From positions 1 through 6,776 of the forward strand of contig JALVUB010000188.1 of assembly GCA_027023915.1 (NCBI GenBank): DNA of 6,776 bases. The letters run 5' to 3'. Positions within the stretch are counted from its first letter, which is position 1, and every line of letters begins with the position of its first letter. The position numbers were made by a program, and so were the translations under genes. Positions 1 through 6,603 of the stretch are shown piece by piece. This DNA is from Sedimenticola sp. Lineage in GTDB: Bacteria; Pseudomonadota; Gammaproteobacteria; Chromatiales; Chromatiaceae. The notes under the pieces are model-generated. The model was not told the DNA's origin, did not search any database, and worked only from the letters and a program-made list of their open reading frames with translations.

Positions 1-3
1 TTG

Positions 4-23
4 CCGGCACATCCATGTGCCGG
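4..23. repeat. Perfect inverted repeat (stem-loop) at left edge
   Basis: CCGGCACAT (4-12) and ATGTGCCGG (15-23) are perfect reverse complements separated by two bases, giving a 9-bp stem. It lies one base before a second stem-loop. There is no T-run right after it, so it is unlikely to be an intrinsic terminator alone. It could be part of a terminator cluster, an mRNA 3'-end stabiliser, or a dyad operator. The upstream gene is outside the window, so its role cannot be settled. Confidence 0.55.
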
Positions 24-24
24 A

Positions 25-54
25 GGAAGGCCTGAATTTTTCAGACCTTCCTTT
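25..54 (+). terminator. Probable intrinsic terminator of the gene to the left
   Basis: GGAAGG (25-30) pairs with CCTTCC (46-51), and CTGAA (32-36) pairs with TTCAG (40-44). One C/A mismatch separates the two stem parts and the loop is TTT. The stem is followed on the + strand by only TTT then ATGC, so the U-tract is weak. No T-run follows it on the other strand, which favours termination of rightward transcription from an unseen upstream gene. Read-through into the DUF4124 gene is possible, since I see no convincing separate promoter in 52-94. Confidence 0.5.
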
Positions 55-94
55 ATGCTAATTTTAACGGTGTGACAACCGTGGAGAAGTTGCC

Positions 95-508
95 ATGAGA
101 ATCTTCCTTCTGGTGGTGCCGTTTTGTCTGTCCCTTTCCCTGCAAGCCGGCGAGGCGCCAATGAAATACGTGGACAAGGAGGGCCGTGTGATCTATTCCG
201 ACAGGCCGGTGCCCGGAGCCGTGAAAAAGGAGGCAGTGCGGCTGCCGCCCGCCCCCCATCCCGACGAGATGAAAGCGGCTCAGGCGCGCACGGAAAAGGC
301 GCGAAAGATGATCGAGGAGGGAAGAAAGGAACGCGAAAAGCGAGAGAAAGAGCGTCAGGCGAAGGCAAGGGAACGGGATCGGGAGGCCGCCAAGGTGGTG
401 ATCGACAAAAAGGAATCCACGGGTTGGATGTCCATTTGGCGCAGACCTGGTAACTATCCGCCAGTGCGTCCCGGTGTTCCGCCCGTTCCGGCCCCTTATG
501 CCAGATAA
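95..508 (+). CDS. Exported DUF4124-domain protein with charged helical body
   Basis: This is a 137-residue protein of unknown biochemical function. Residues 1-18 form a Sec-type signal peptide: a short basic start, a hydrophobic core (IFLLVVPFCLSLSL) and likely cleavage after LQA. Residues 22-40 match the short DUF4124 signature (K-Y-V-D-x-E-G-x-V-I-Y-S-D-R-P), found in many small periplasmic proteins of beta- and gammaproteobacteria. Residues about 56-106 are dominated by K, E and R with almost no aromatic residues, and should form one long charged helix or coiled coil. The tail (117-134) is rich in Pro with a few aromatic residues. A GGAG at 83-86, eight bases before the ATG, supports this start. 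Its stop lies inside the end of the convergent HD-GYP gene (13-bp overlap). It is likely periplasmic, perhaps in a cell-envelope role; that is inference from the signal peptide only. Nothing in the sequence gives a partner or pathway. Confidence 0.85.
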   Translation: MRIFLLVVPFCLSLSLQAGEAPMKYVDKEGRVIYSDRPVPGAVKKEAVRLPPAPHPDEMKAAQARTEKARKMIEEGRKEREKREKERQAKARERDREAAKVVIDKKESTGWMSIWRRPGNYPPVRPGVPPVPAPYAR

Positions 509-3402
509 TCTTCGATTCTGACTTCGTCGAGCTGTTCCGGTTTCAGGTAAGCTTCGGCATAGCGGCGATAGACGCCACTGCGCAGGAAGAGATCGAACAG
601 ATCTGGGTCGATGTGGCCGTCCTTTTTCATGAACCAGAGGATGCGCACTGCTTCGCTCAATTTTTTTGCCGGTTTGTAGGGCCGGTCCGAGGCGGTGAGG
701 GCTTCAAAGATATCGGCGATGGCCATGATGCGGCCCATGAAGGGAATCTCTCTGCCCTTCAGCCCCAGGGGATAACCGGTGCCATCCATCTTTTCGTGGT
801 GGGCGCCGGCGATTTCGGGCACCTCTTTCAAATGAGGCGGATAAGGAAGCTGGCCCAACATCACCATGGTCTGAACGATGTGCTGATTGATTAGAAAGCG
901 CTCCTCCTCCGAGAGAGTGCCCCACCGTATGGTCAGATTATGAAGCTCGCCCAGGTTGAGGCGGTGTTCTGGAACTTCCATGTGGAACCGCCAGCGATCG
1001 TTTTCCGGGAGCGGTTTTTGATCTCCCCAGGGAACCAGGTGCTCTTCGCGGTCGGCCAGCAAAGGCTCTTCGATGGGTGGCGGAACGCTGGTTCCCTTCC
1101 GCTTCCGTTCCTCTTGTGAAAGGCCCAGGGTGTCGTCCAGGGTTCGGGTCCAGGTGCGGTTGCCGATCACCCGCAGCCGTTGCTGCTTGTCCGGCGTCAT
1201 GGTTTCTTCGCCGGAGTTGCATGCGGCAACGAAGGCAAACTCTTTGTCCAGGACGGCCAGTTCCTTCTCCAACTCCACCTTGAGCAGGGCCTTTTCTTTT
1301 CCCTGGGCCACCCCTTTCCAGTAGCGGATACAAGCGTCCCTTTTGAGCACCTCGAAACGGGTGCGGATTTCATGGATACGGTTGTACAGGGTTTCCAGCC
1401 TGGTCGCCTTGTCCACAACGAATTCCGGCGTGGTCACTTTTCCGCAATCATGAAGCCAGGCGGCGATCTGTAACGCTTCGCGTTGCTCATCGTCCGGGTG
1501 GTAAGCCATGAAGGGGTGGGCGTGACTTTCTGCCGCTGCCTGGGAGAGCATTTGCGCAAGCACCGGCACTCTTTGGCAGTGACCCCCGGTATAGGGGGAT
1601 TTGGTGTCGATGGCGGCGGCAATAACCCGGATGAACCCTTCCAGCAAGGCCTTGCGGGAGTCCAGCAGGGAGCGGGTCTCAAGCGTAACGGCCGCGAAAC
1701 CGCTGAGCCTGTCAACGAAGTGCCGCCAGTTGCTCAATGTGCGCTGGTCGTTCCCGACATTTCCCGCCGTCATTAGAAAGACCACGCCCAGGGGCTGGTT
1801 GCCACGACTCAGCAGCGGTTGCAGATAGACTTGCAGTTTATCGGAACCGGGCCGCAGGGCGCGGAACCAGTTTCGGCTATCCGGTTCCACCACAAACGCC
1901 CGTCCCTTCTTTTGTTCGATCACCTCTCTCAAGGGGCGGGCCTGGTCGTCATTCAGGTCCAGCCTGCCGGCGGGAGGCTTCCATCCCTTGCCGTTGGTGG
2001 CCCAGCTCTTGGCTATCAGGCAACAAGCCTGGTCGTCGAGCAGCATGACGCCCACGGCATCGCCCCGGCTGGCTTCGCGGATCTCCTTGGAAAAGGTTTC
2101 GAGGATGTGATCGAAATCCTGATCTCCCGCCAGGCTGCCGATGAGATGGAGAAAGCGGTTGATCGTCCCTTTGAGTGCCAGTATCGCCTTCTCAAGTTGC
2201 CATACCTCCAGGATTCGGGATGGCGGCAAGGCGGAATCACCAAAATCGAAACGCTGGATGCGGCCCGTCTCCACAACCAGCCGCCGCAGCGGCAGGCTCA
2301 GGCGCCGGGCGAAAACCAGCAACAGGGGAACCGAAGCCAGGACGATTCCAAGGCCGATGGCGGCCCCCTGTTCCGAGATGTGGAGCGCGTCTGCAACCAG
2401 TTCGTTGTCCGGCACCAACACCGCAAGATCGAGGGCCTGGCCGTCGCCGGTGGGAATGCGCCGCAAGCGCGCGCTCCATGGCATGCCTTTTACCTCCAGA
2501 TGAATGACGCCTGTCTGCCCAAAGCGCGCCTTAAGATTCGCAAGCGCTGCCAGCGGCGCGTCGTCGAGGTCGTCCAACATCACCGCCTGACCACTGGAGG
2601 AGCCCCCGGTGCCGAGACTTGTTGCGCCACGATAAGCCACCACCCGGCCCTGATCATCGAACAGGGCCATTTCCGAAGAAGGGGTTACAACCTCCTTGGG
2701 CAGGGAAAGGGAAAGAGCGGCGAGGGTAATGTCCGCGGCTACAACAACGCCCTTCACCGCGCCTTGACGGGCGACCGTCATCCCCGGCTTTCCAATGAAA
2801 GCCAGTGGATGGGGCCCAACCAGAACCGAGGCTTGCCCGGCCATAGCCCGCCGATACCAGTCGGTATTTCGCGGGTCGTAACGGGCCGGTTCCGAGCCGC
2901 CGGCCTTCACCATACGAAGATGGCGGTCATAGAAGCGTCTGTGCAGGACGCCGTGGCCTTCACTTAGCATGAAATCGTCGGCCACATAGGCGGCCCTGCC
3001 AGAATGCCGGTCTGAAACCGGCGCGTCGGGGCCTTCTGCCCGGCGCAAAATAAAAGAATCGCCGTTTGGGTAGGCGATTCGTACCGCCGACAAATAGGGT
3101 TGTTCCGCCAACACCTGGGCCATCAGCGGCAAGGCGGCGACACGCTGACCAGTTGTCGCCGCCCTTGTCAGCCGGCTTTGACCCAACACCGCGATGGCCA
3201 TGTAGGCCGGGCCATGAGTGGCGCTCAAGCGGGCACTGACTTGGTCGGCGATATGATCCACAAGGGTATCCGTTGCCGTGAGAATGATTCGTCGGCAGCC
3301 GGATTGATTGTGCCAGATGAGCAGCGCTGTAACCGCCGTCAGGAGCAGCAGGAAAAGCAGCGCTATGTGAACTTGCAGGGGAAAACGTTTGATCTCTTTC
3401 AT
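496..3402 (-). CDS. Membrane sensor HD-GYP phosphodiesterase (Cache-HAMP-GAF-HD-GYP)
   Basis: A 968-residue inner-membrane signalling protein, predicted to hydrolyse cyclic di-GMP. Parts in order: TM1 about 11-30; a periplasmic region about 31-343, Cache-like, with a DPRNTDWY motif near 176-183; TM2 about 345-365; a HAMP-like linker about 366-420; a GAF-like domain about 428-575; and HD-GYP about 582-955. Conserved catalytic residues are visible: H608, the dyad H651-D652 with K655, H841, H868-H869, the GYP loop (G876-Y877-P878) and D897. The family's expected ligands are therefore all present. A Y (604) sits where three-metal family members have Glu, which suggests a two-metal site (inference). 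About 160 extra residues lie between the HD dyad and H841. There is no GGDEF or receiver domain. The ATG at 3402 is chosen over an in-frame GTG at 3435 because GAGGAGG lies seven bases upstream of it. The gene is monocistronic here, divergent from leuS and convergent with the DUF4124 gene. The ligand and output are unknown. Confidence 0.9.
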   Translation of the reverse strand: MKEIKRFPLQVHIALLFLLLLTAVTALLIWHNQSGCRRIILTATDTLVDHIADQVSARLSATHGPAYMAIAVLGQSRLTRAATTGQRVAALPLMAQVLAEQPYLSAVRIAYPNGDSFILRRAEGPDAPVSDRHSGRAAYVADDFMLSEGHGVLHRRFYDRHLRMVKAGGSEPARYDPRNTDWYRRAMAGQASVLVGPHPLAFIGKPGMTVARQGAVKGVVVAADITLAALSLSLPKEVVTPSSEMALFDDQGRVVAYRGATSLGTGGSSSGQAVMLDDLDDAPLAALANLKARFGQTGVIHLEVKGMPWSARLRRIPTGDGQALDLAVLVPDNELVADALHISEQGAAIGLGIVLASVPLLLVFARRLSLPLRRLVVETGRIQRFDFGDSALPPSRILEVWQLEKAILALKGTINRFLHLIGSLAGDQDFDHILETFSKEIREASRGDAVGVMLLDDQACCLIAKSWATNGKGWKPPAGRLDLNDDQARPLREVIEQKKGRAFVVEPDSRNWFRALRPGSDKLQVYLQPLLSRGNQPLGVVFLMTAGNVGNDQRTLSNWRHFVDRLSGFAAVTLETRSLLDSRKALLEGFIRVIAAAIDTKSPYTGGHCQRVPVLAQMLSQAAAESHAHPFMAYHPDDEQREALQIAAWLHDCGKVTTPEFVVDKATRLETLYNRIHEIRTRFEVLKRDACIRYWKGVAQGKEKALLKVELEKELAVLDKEFAFVAACNSGEETMTPDKQQRLRVIGNRTWTRTLDDTLGLSQEERKRKGTSVPPPIEEPLLADREEHLVPWGDQKPLPENDRWRFHMEVPEHRLNLGELHNLTIRWGTLSEEERFLINQHIVQTMVMLGQLPYPPHLKEVPEIAGAHHEKMDGTGYPLGLKGREIPFMGRIMAIADIFEALTASDRPYKPAKKLSEAVRILWFMKKDGHIDPDLFDLFLRSGVYRRYAEAYLKPEQLDEVRIEDYLA

Positions 3403-3409
3403 CGGCGCG

Positions 3410-3416
3410 CCTCCTC
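3410..3416 (-). promoter_or_regulatory. Ribosome binding site fixing the HD-GYP gene start
   Basis: Read on the minus strand this is GAGGAGG, a near-ideal Shine-Dalgarno sequence seven bases before the ATG at 3402. The longer reading from GTG at 3435 would put this site inside the coding region and would add 11 residues before the basic, hydrophobic start of TM1. The site therefore decides the start. Confidence 0.8.
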
Positions 3417-3443
3417 GCGCGCTCAACTTTACCACGCTCCCGG

Positions 3444-3473
3444 TTCCCTGGAGCCGCCCTGGTGCGATATGCT
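3444..3473 (+). promoter_or_regulatory. Weak candidate sigma-70 promoter for leuS
   Basis: TATGCT at 3468-3473 matches four of six -10 positions. A poor -35 (TTCCCT, 3444-3449) lies 18 bases upstream. Transcription would start near 3480, leaving a leader of about 27 bases, too short for a leader-peptide attenuator or T-box. No long leader structure is visible, so if leuS is regulated here it is probably at initiation. This is the best match in the space between the divergent genes, but the -35 is weak. Confidence 0.3.
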
Positions 3474-3496
3474 AAGCGGCTATCCATTGCTGTCAG
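3469..3496 (-). promoter_or_regulatory. Candidate sigma-70 promoter for the HD-GYP gene
   Basis: On the minus strand, CTGACA (+ coordinates 3491-3496) is one base from the -35 consensus. Sixteen bases later comes TAGCAT (3469-3474), which matches four of six -10 positions. Transcription would begin near 3462 and give a leader of about 60 bases before the ATG at 3402. The call rests on consensus matching by eye. The -35 box overlaps the leuS ribosome-binding region and the -10 box overlaps the candidate leuS -10 box. Confidence 0.4.
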
Positions 3497-3502
3497 GCGA
3501 GG
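3495..3502 (+). promoter_or_regulatory. Ribosome binding site for leuS
   Basis: AGGCGAGG contains two purine-rich Shine-Dalgarno-like cores, AGG and GAGG, four to nine bases before the ATG at 3507. This supports the ATG over the in-frame GTG at 3462. Starting at that GTG would add 15 residues that have no counterpart in the E. coli enzyme and would start upstream of the predicted transcription start. Confidence 0.6.
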
Positions 3503-3506
3503 TTTC

Positions 3507-6056
3507 ATGGACCGCCAATACGATCCCAAGCGCATCGAGGCCGAGGCCCAGAAGTACTGGGAGGAGAACCGGAGCTTCCGCGCCGTGGAGGACCCGGCGC
3601 GGGAAAAGTTCTACTGCCTCTCCATGTTTCCCTACCCCTCCGGCAAACTGCACATGGGCCATGTGCGCAACTACACCCTGGGCGACGTGGTGGCCCGCTA
3701 CCAGCGCATGCTGGGCAAGAACGTGCTCCAGCCCATGGGCTGGGACGCCTTCGGCCTGCCGGCCGAGAACGCCGCCATCCAGCACGGCGTGCCGCCGGCC
3801 CAGTGGACCCGCGACAACATCGCCCACATGAAGGGCCAGCTCAAACAGTTCGGTTTCGGTTACGACTGGGAGCGCGAGCTGGCCACCTGCGATCCCGATT
3901 ACTACAAGTGGGAGCAGTGGTTCTTCACCCGGCTGATGGAGAAGGGCCTCGCCTACCGCAAGAAGGCCACGGTCAACTGGGACCCGGTGGACCAGACGGT
4001 GCTGGCCAACGAGCAGGTGATCGACGGCAAGGGCTGGCGCTCCGACGCGCCGGTCGAGAAGCGCGACATCGAGCAGTGGTTCCTGCGCATCACCGACTAC
4101 GCCCAGGAGCTGCTGGACGACCTCGACCAGCTCGACGGCTGGCCGGAGCAGGTGGTCACCATGCAGCGCAACTGGATCGGCCGCTCGGAAGGGGTGCGCA
4201 TGGTCTTTGAGATCGCCGGCCGGGACGAGAAGCTGGAGATCTTCACCACCCGCCCCGACACCCTCATGGGGGTCACCTACGTGGCGGTGGCCGCCGAACA
4301 TCCGCTGGCCCTGGATGTGGCCAAGGGCAATCCCGAGCTGGCCGCCTTCATCGACGAGTGCCGCAAGGGAGGCGTCTCCGAGGCCGAGCTGGAGACCATG
4401 GAGAAGAAGGGCTTCCCCCTGGGGGTGGAGGCGCTCCACCCGGTCACCGGCGAGCCGGTGCCGGTGTACGCCGCCAACTTCGTCCTCATGAGCTACGGCA
4501 CCGGCGCGGTGATGGCGGTGCCGGCCCACGACCAGCGGGACTGGGAGTTCGCCGAGAAGTACGGCATTCCCAGGAAACAGGTGATCTATCCCCAGGATGG
4601 CTCCGAAGTTTCCATCGAGGAAGGGGCTTACACCGAGAAGGGGGTGCTGGTGGACTCAGGCCCCTTCACCGGCCTCACCTCCGAGGCCGCTTTCGACGCC
4701 ATCGCCGCCTGGCTGGAGGAGCACGGCAAGGGCGGCAGGACGGTCAACTTCCGCCTGCGCGACTGGGGGGTGAGCCGCCAGCGCTACTGGGGCTGCCCCA
4801 TCCCGGTGATCTACGACGCCGAGGGCAACGCCGAACCGGCCACCGAGTTCCCGGTGGAGTTGCCCGAGGACGTGGTGCCCGACGGTTCCGGCTCGCCGCT
4901 GAAGAAGATGCCGGCGTTCTACGACCTGGATGACGGGCGGGTGCGCGAGACCGACACCTTCGACACCTTTATGGAGTCGAGCTGGTACTACGCCCGCTAC
5001 TGCTGCCCCGACAACGACCAGGCGATGCTCGACGAGCGCGCCCGCTACTGGCTGCCGGTGGACCAGTACATCGGCGGCGTGGAGCACGCCATCCTCCACC
5101 TGCTCTACGCTCGCTTCTTCCACAAGCTGATGCGCGACGAGGGGCTGGTGACCGGCGACGAACCCTTCACCCGGCTGCTCACTCAGGGCATGGTGGTGGC
5201 CGATACCTACTACCGCGAAAAAGACGATGGCTCGCGCGAGTGGTTCAATCCTTCCGAAGTGGAGATCCTGCGTGACGACAAAGGCCGGGTGGTTAAAGCC
5301 GTGTTAAAGAGCGACGGACTGCCGGTGCGGCACGGCGGGGTGGAGAAGATGTCCAAGTCCAAGAACAACGGCGTCGATCCCCAGCCCCTGCTGGACCGCT
5401 ACGGGGCCGACACCGTGCGCCTCTACATGATGTTCACCGCCCCGCCCGAGCAGTCCCTGGAGTGGTCGGACGAAGGCGTGGAGGGGGCCTTCCGCTTCCT
5501 GCGCCGGCTCTGGACGCTGGCGGCGGAGAAGGGTGATCGCATCAGGGCCGCGGAAGGGAGCGACAGTGGGGAAGACCCGGCCACGCGGGAAGCGCGACGC
5601 GAGATGCACGGCCTGCTGAAGAAGGCGCTCTTCGACTACCGGCGCCAGCAGTTCAACACCGTGGTCTCCGCCTGCATGAGCCTGGTGAACCTGCTCTCGA
5701 AGCAGGCGCAGCCGGCCCTGCTGCGCGAGGGCATGGGCATCCTGCTGCGGCTGCTGGCGCCCATCGCGCCTCACGTGGCCCACGTGCTCTGGCGCGAGCT
5801 GGGTTACGGCGAGGACATCCTCCAGGCCGGCATGCCCGAAGTGGATGAAAAAGCGTTGGAGCGCGACACCATCGAGTACGTGGTGCAGGTCAACGGCAAG
5901 GTGCGCGGAAAGGTGGAGGTGCCCGCCGACGCCGACCGCGAAGCCGTGGAACAGGCCGCCCTGGCCAACGACAACGCCCGCCGCTTCATTGGCGACAACC
6001 CGGTGCGCAAGGTGATTGTGGTGCCCGGCAAACTGGTCAACATCGTGGCCAAATGA
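3507..6056 (+). CDS. leuS: Leucyl-tRNA synthetase
   Basis: Cytoplasmic class I aminoacyl-tRNA synthetase that joins leucine to tRNA-Leu using ATP. At 849 residues it is close to the E. coli enzyme (860) and aligns along its whole length. The ATP-binding HIGH motif is HMGH at 49-52 and the second signature, KMSKS, is at 614-618. The editing (CP1) insertion spans about 226-412, with the threonine-rich TTRPDT at 247-252 and the GTGAVMAVPAHDQRD segment at 331-345. D342 matches the aspartate that fixes the amino group of mischarged residues, so proofreading should be intact. The leucine-specific insert is about 567-612, the anticodon-binding helical domain about 650-780, and the C-terminal tRNA-binding module about 785-849. 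The Zn1 module (158-183) has none of the cysteines found in E. coli, so it probably binds no zinc. Expression is likely high, judging by strong GC-ending codon bias in most of the gene. It overlaps lptE by four bases and heads the leuS-lptE-holA unit. Confidence 0.98.
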   Translation: MDRQYDPKRIEAEAQKYWEENRSFRAVEDPAREKFYCLSMFPYPSGKLHMGHVRNYTLGDVVARYQRMLGKNVLQPMGWDAFGLPAENAAIQHGVPPAQWTRDNIAHMKGQLKQFGFGYDWERELATCDPDYYKWEQWFFTRLMEKGLAYRKKATVNWDPVDQTVLANEQVIDGKGWRSDAPVEKRDIEQWFLRITDYAQELLDDLDQLDGWPEQVVTMQRNWIGRSEGVRMVFEIAGRDEKLEIFTTRPDTLMGVTYVAVAAEHPLALDVAKGNPELAAFIDECRKGGVSEAELETMEKKGFPLGVEALHPVTGEPVPVYAANFVLMSYGTGAVMAVPAHDQRDWEFAEKYGIPRKQVIYPQDGSEVSIEEGAYTEKGVLVDSGPFTGLTSEAAFDAIAAWLEEHGKGGRTVNFRLRDWGVSRQRYWGCPIPVIYDAEGNAEPATEFPVELPEDVVPDGSGSPLKKMPAFYDLDDGRVRETDTFDTFMESSWYYARYCCPDNDQAMLDERARYWLPVDQYIGGVEHAILHLLYARFFHKLMRDEGLVTGDEPFTRLLTQGMVVADTYYREKDDGSREWFNPSEVEILRDDKGRVVKAVLKSDGLPVRHGGVEKMSKSKNNGVDPQPLLDRYGADTVRLYMMFTAPPEQSLEWSDEGVEGAFRFLRRLWTLAAEKGDRIRAAEGSDSGEDPATREARREMHGLLKKALFDYRRQQFNTVVSACMSLVNLLSKQAQPALLREGMGILLRLLAPIAPHVAHVLWRELGYGEDILQAGMPEVDEKALERDTIEYVVQVNGKVRGKVEVPADADREAVEQAALANDNARRFIGDNPVRKVIVVPGKLVNIVAK

Positions 6057-6601
6057 CTACGCTCTTGAAAAAGGCCCGCCTGCTTCTCCCCTCTCCCCCC
6101 GGGAGAGGGGCCAGTGGTGAGGGGATCAAAATCTTCATTCTGTGTCTTGTCTCCCTCCTCCTCGCCGCCTGCGGCTTCCATCCAAGGGGCACCATGGTTC
6201 ACTTGCCCGAGCGCATGCAGCCGGTTCGGTTCATCGGTCTGGCCGACTACCACCCATTGATGCGCGAACTGCGTCGCCAGCTTCATACAGCGGGGGTCAA
6301 ACTGGCGGAAGGGGACGAGGCGCCTGCCTCGGTGGTGCGCCTGATCTTGCGCCAGGAAGGCCATATCTTTTCCGTAAACGGCAACAACGCCGCGGTAGAG
6401 TACGAGTACACCTACACGCTCAACTATCATGTCGAAACGCCACCCGGCAGCCAAGCGAGAGGAGGGGAACTGGAAACCCGCCGCATCGTCTATGCGCCTG
6501 GAGGCGAGCTGCTGGGTCGCGTGCGGGAAGGCGAGGTGCGTGAACGGGATGTTTACAGTGAGCTGGCCCAGCGGCTTATACAAAGGCTCTCCGCGCTCTG
6601 A
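6053..6601 (+). CDS. lptE: LPS-assembly outer-membrane lipoprotein LptE
   Basis: LptE is the lipoprotein that plugs the LptD barrel and helps insert lipopolysaccharide into the outer leaflet of the outer membrane. The 182-residue precursor has a lipobox LAAC with the lipidated cysteine at 40, followed by GFHPRG, which resembles the E. coli mature start CGWHLRD. The h-region is about 27-39. The mature part (143 residues) is shorter than in E. coli and lacks its Ser/Thr-rich tail. The order leuS-lptE-holA is conserved and supports the call. The signal sequence is unusually long (39 residues) because residues about 12-24 come from a palindromic repeat. The start must lie upstream of the repeat: no ATG, GTG or TTG is in frame between codon 5 (TTG) and the cysteine. 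The ATG at 6053 overlaps the leuS stop as ATGA with no clear Shine-Dalgarno, implying translation coupled to leuS. Confidence 0.92.
   Translation: MTTLLKKARLLLPSPPGRGASGEGIKIFILCLVSLLLAACGFHPRGTMVHLPERMQPVRFIGLADYHPLMRELRRQLHTAGVKLAEGDEAPASVVRLILRQEGHIFSVNGNNAAVEYEYTYTLNYHVETPPGSQARGGELETRRIVYAPGGELLGRVREGEVRERDVYSELAQRLIQRLSAL
6086..6125. repeat. Dispersed-repeat-like palindrome inside the lptE signal sequence
   Basis: CCCCTCTCCC (6088-6097) and GGGAGAGGGG (6101-6110) are perfect reverse complements around a three-base CCC loop. The left arm also pairs in an alternative way, because TCCCCTC (6087-6093) is the reverse complement of GAGGGGA (6119-6125). From memory, C/T-rich and G/A-rich palindromes of this kind, translated as PSPPGRG-type peptides, are scattered through many proteobacterial genomes as REP-like elements; no search was run. 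In frame it encodes about 13 residues of the lptE leader, and it would put a strong hairpin in the mRNA 33-58 bases after the A of the start codon. Confidence 0.7.
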
Positions 6602-6603
6602 CC

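Noticed and set aside
2..61. Short open frame at the left edge that could be the tail of an upstream gene
   Set aside because: It runs through both stem-loops and ends just after the terminator-like hairpin. A coding tail there is less likely than a structured intergenic region, but it cannot be excluded without the sequence to the left.
1819..2967. 382-codon open frame on the + strand, antisense to the HD-GYP gene
   Set aside because: The translation has no recognisable domain and is rich in Q, R, H and G as expected from reading a GC-rich gene backwards. The minus-strand frame carries clear HAMP-like, GAF-like and Cache-like features over the same bases.
3462..3506. Longer leuS from an in-frame GTG
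   Set aside because: The extra 15 residues have no counterpart in E. coli LeuRS. The ATG at 3507 has a ribosome-binding site, and the GTG would lie upstream of the likely transcription start.
2960..3535. 191-codon minus-strand frame overlapping the 5' end of the HD-GYP gene and the control region
   Set aside because: It is a frame-shifted shadow of the HD-GYP N-terminus. It starts inside leuS and lacks hydrophobic or domain structure.
3480..4529. 349-codon open frame on the minus strand, antisense to leuS
   Set aside because: The product is a low-complexity His/Val/Gly/Leu mix typical of a mirror frame of a codon-biased gene, and the sense strand is unmistakably LeuRS.
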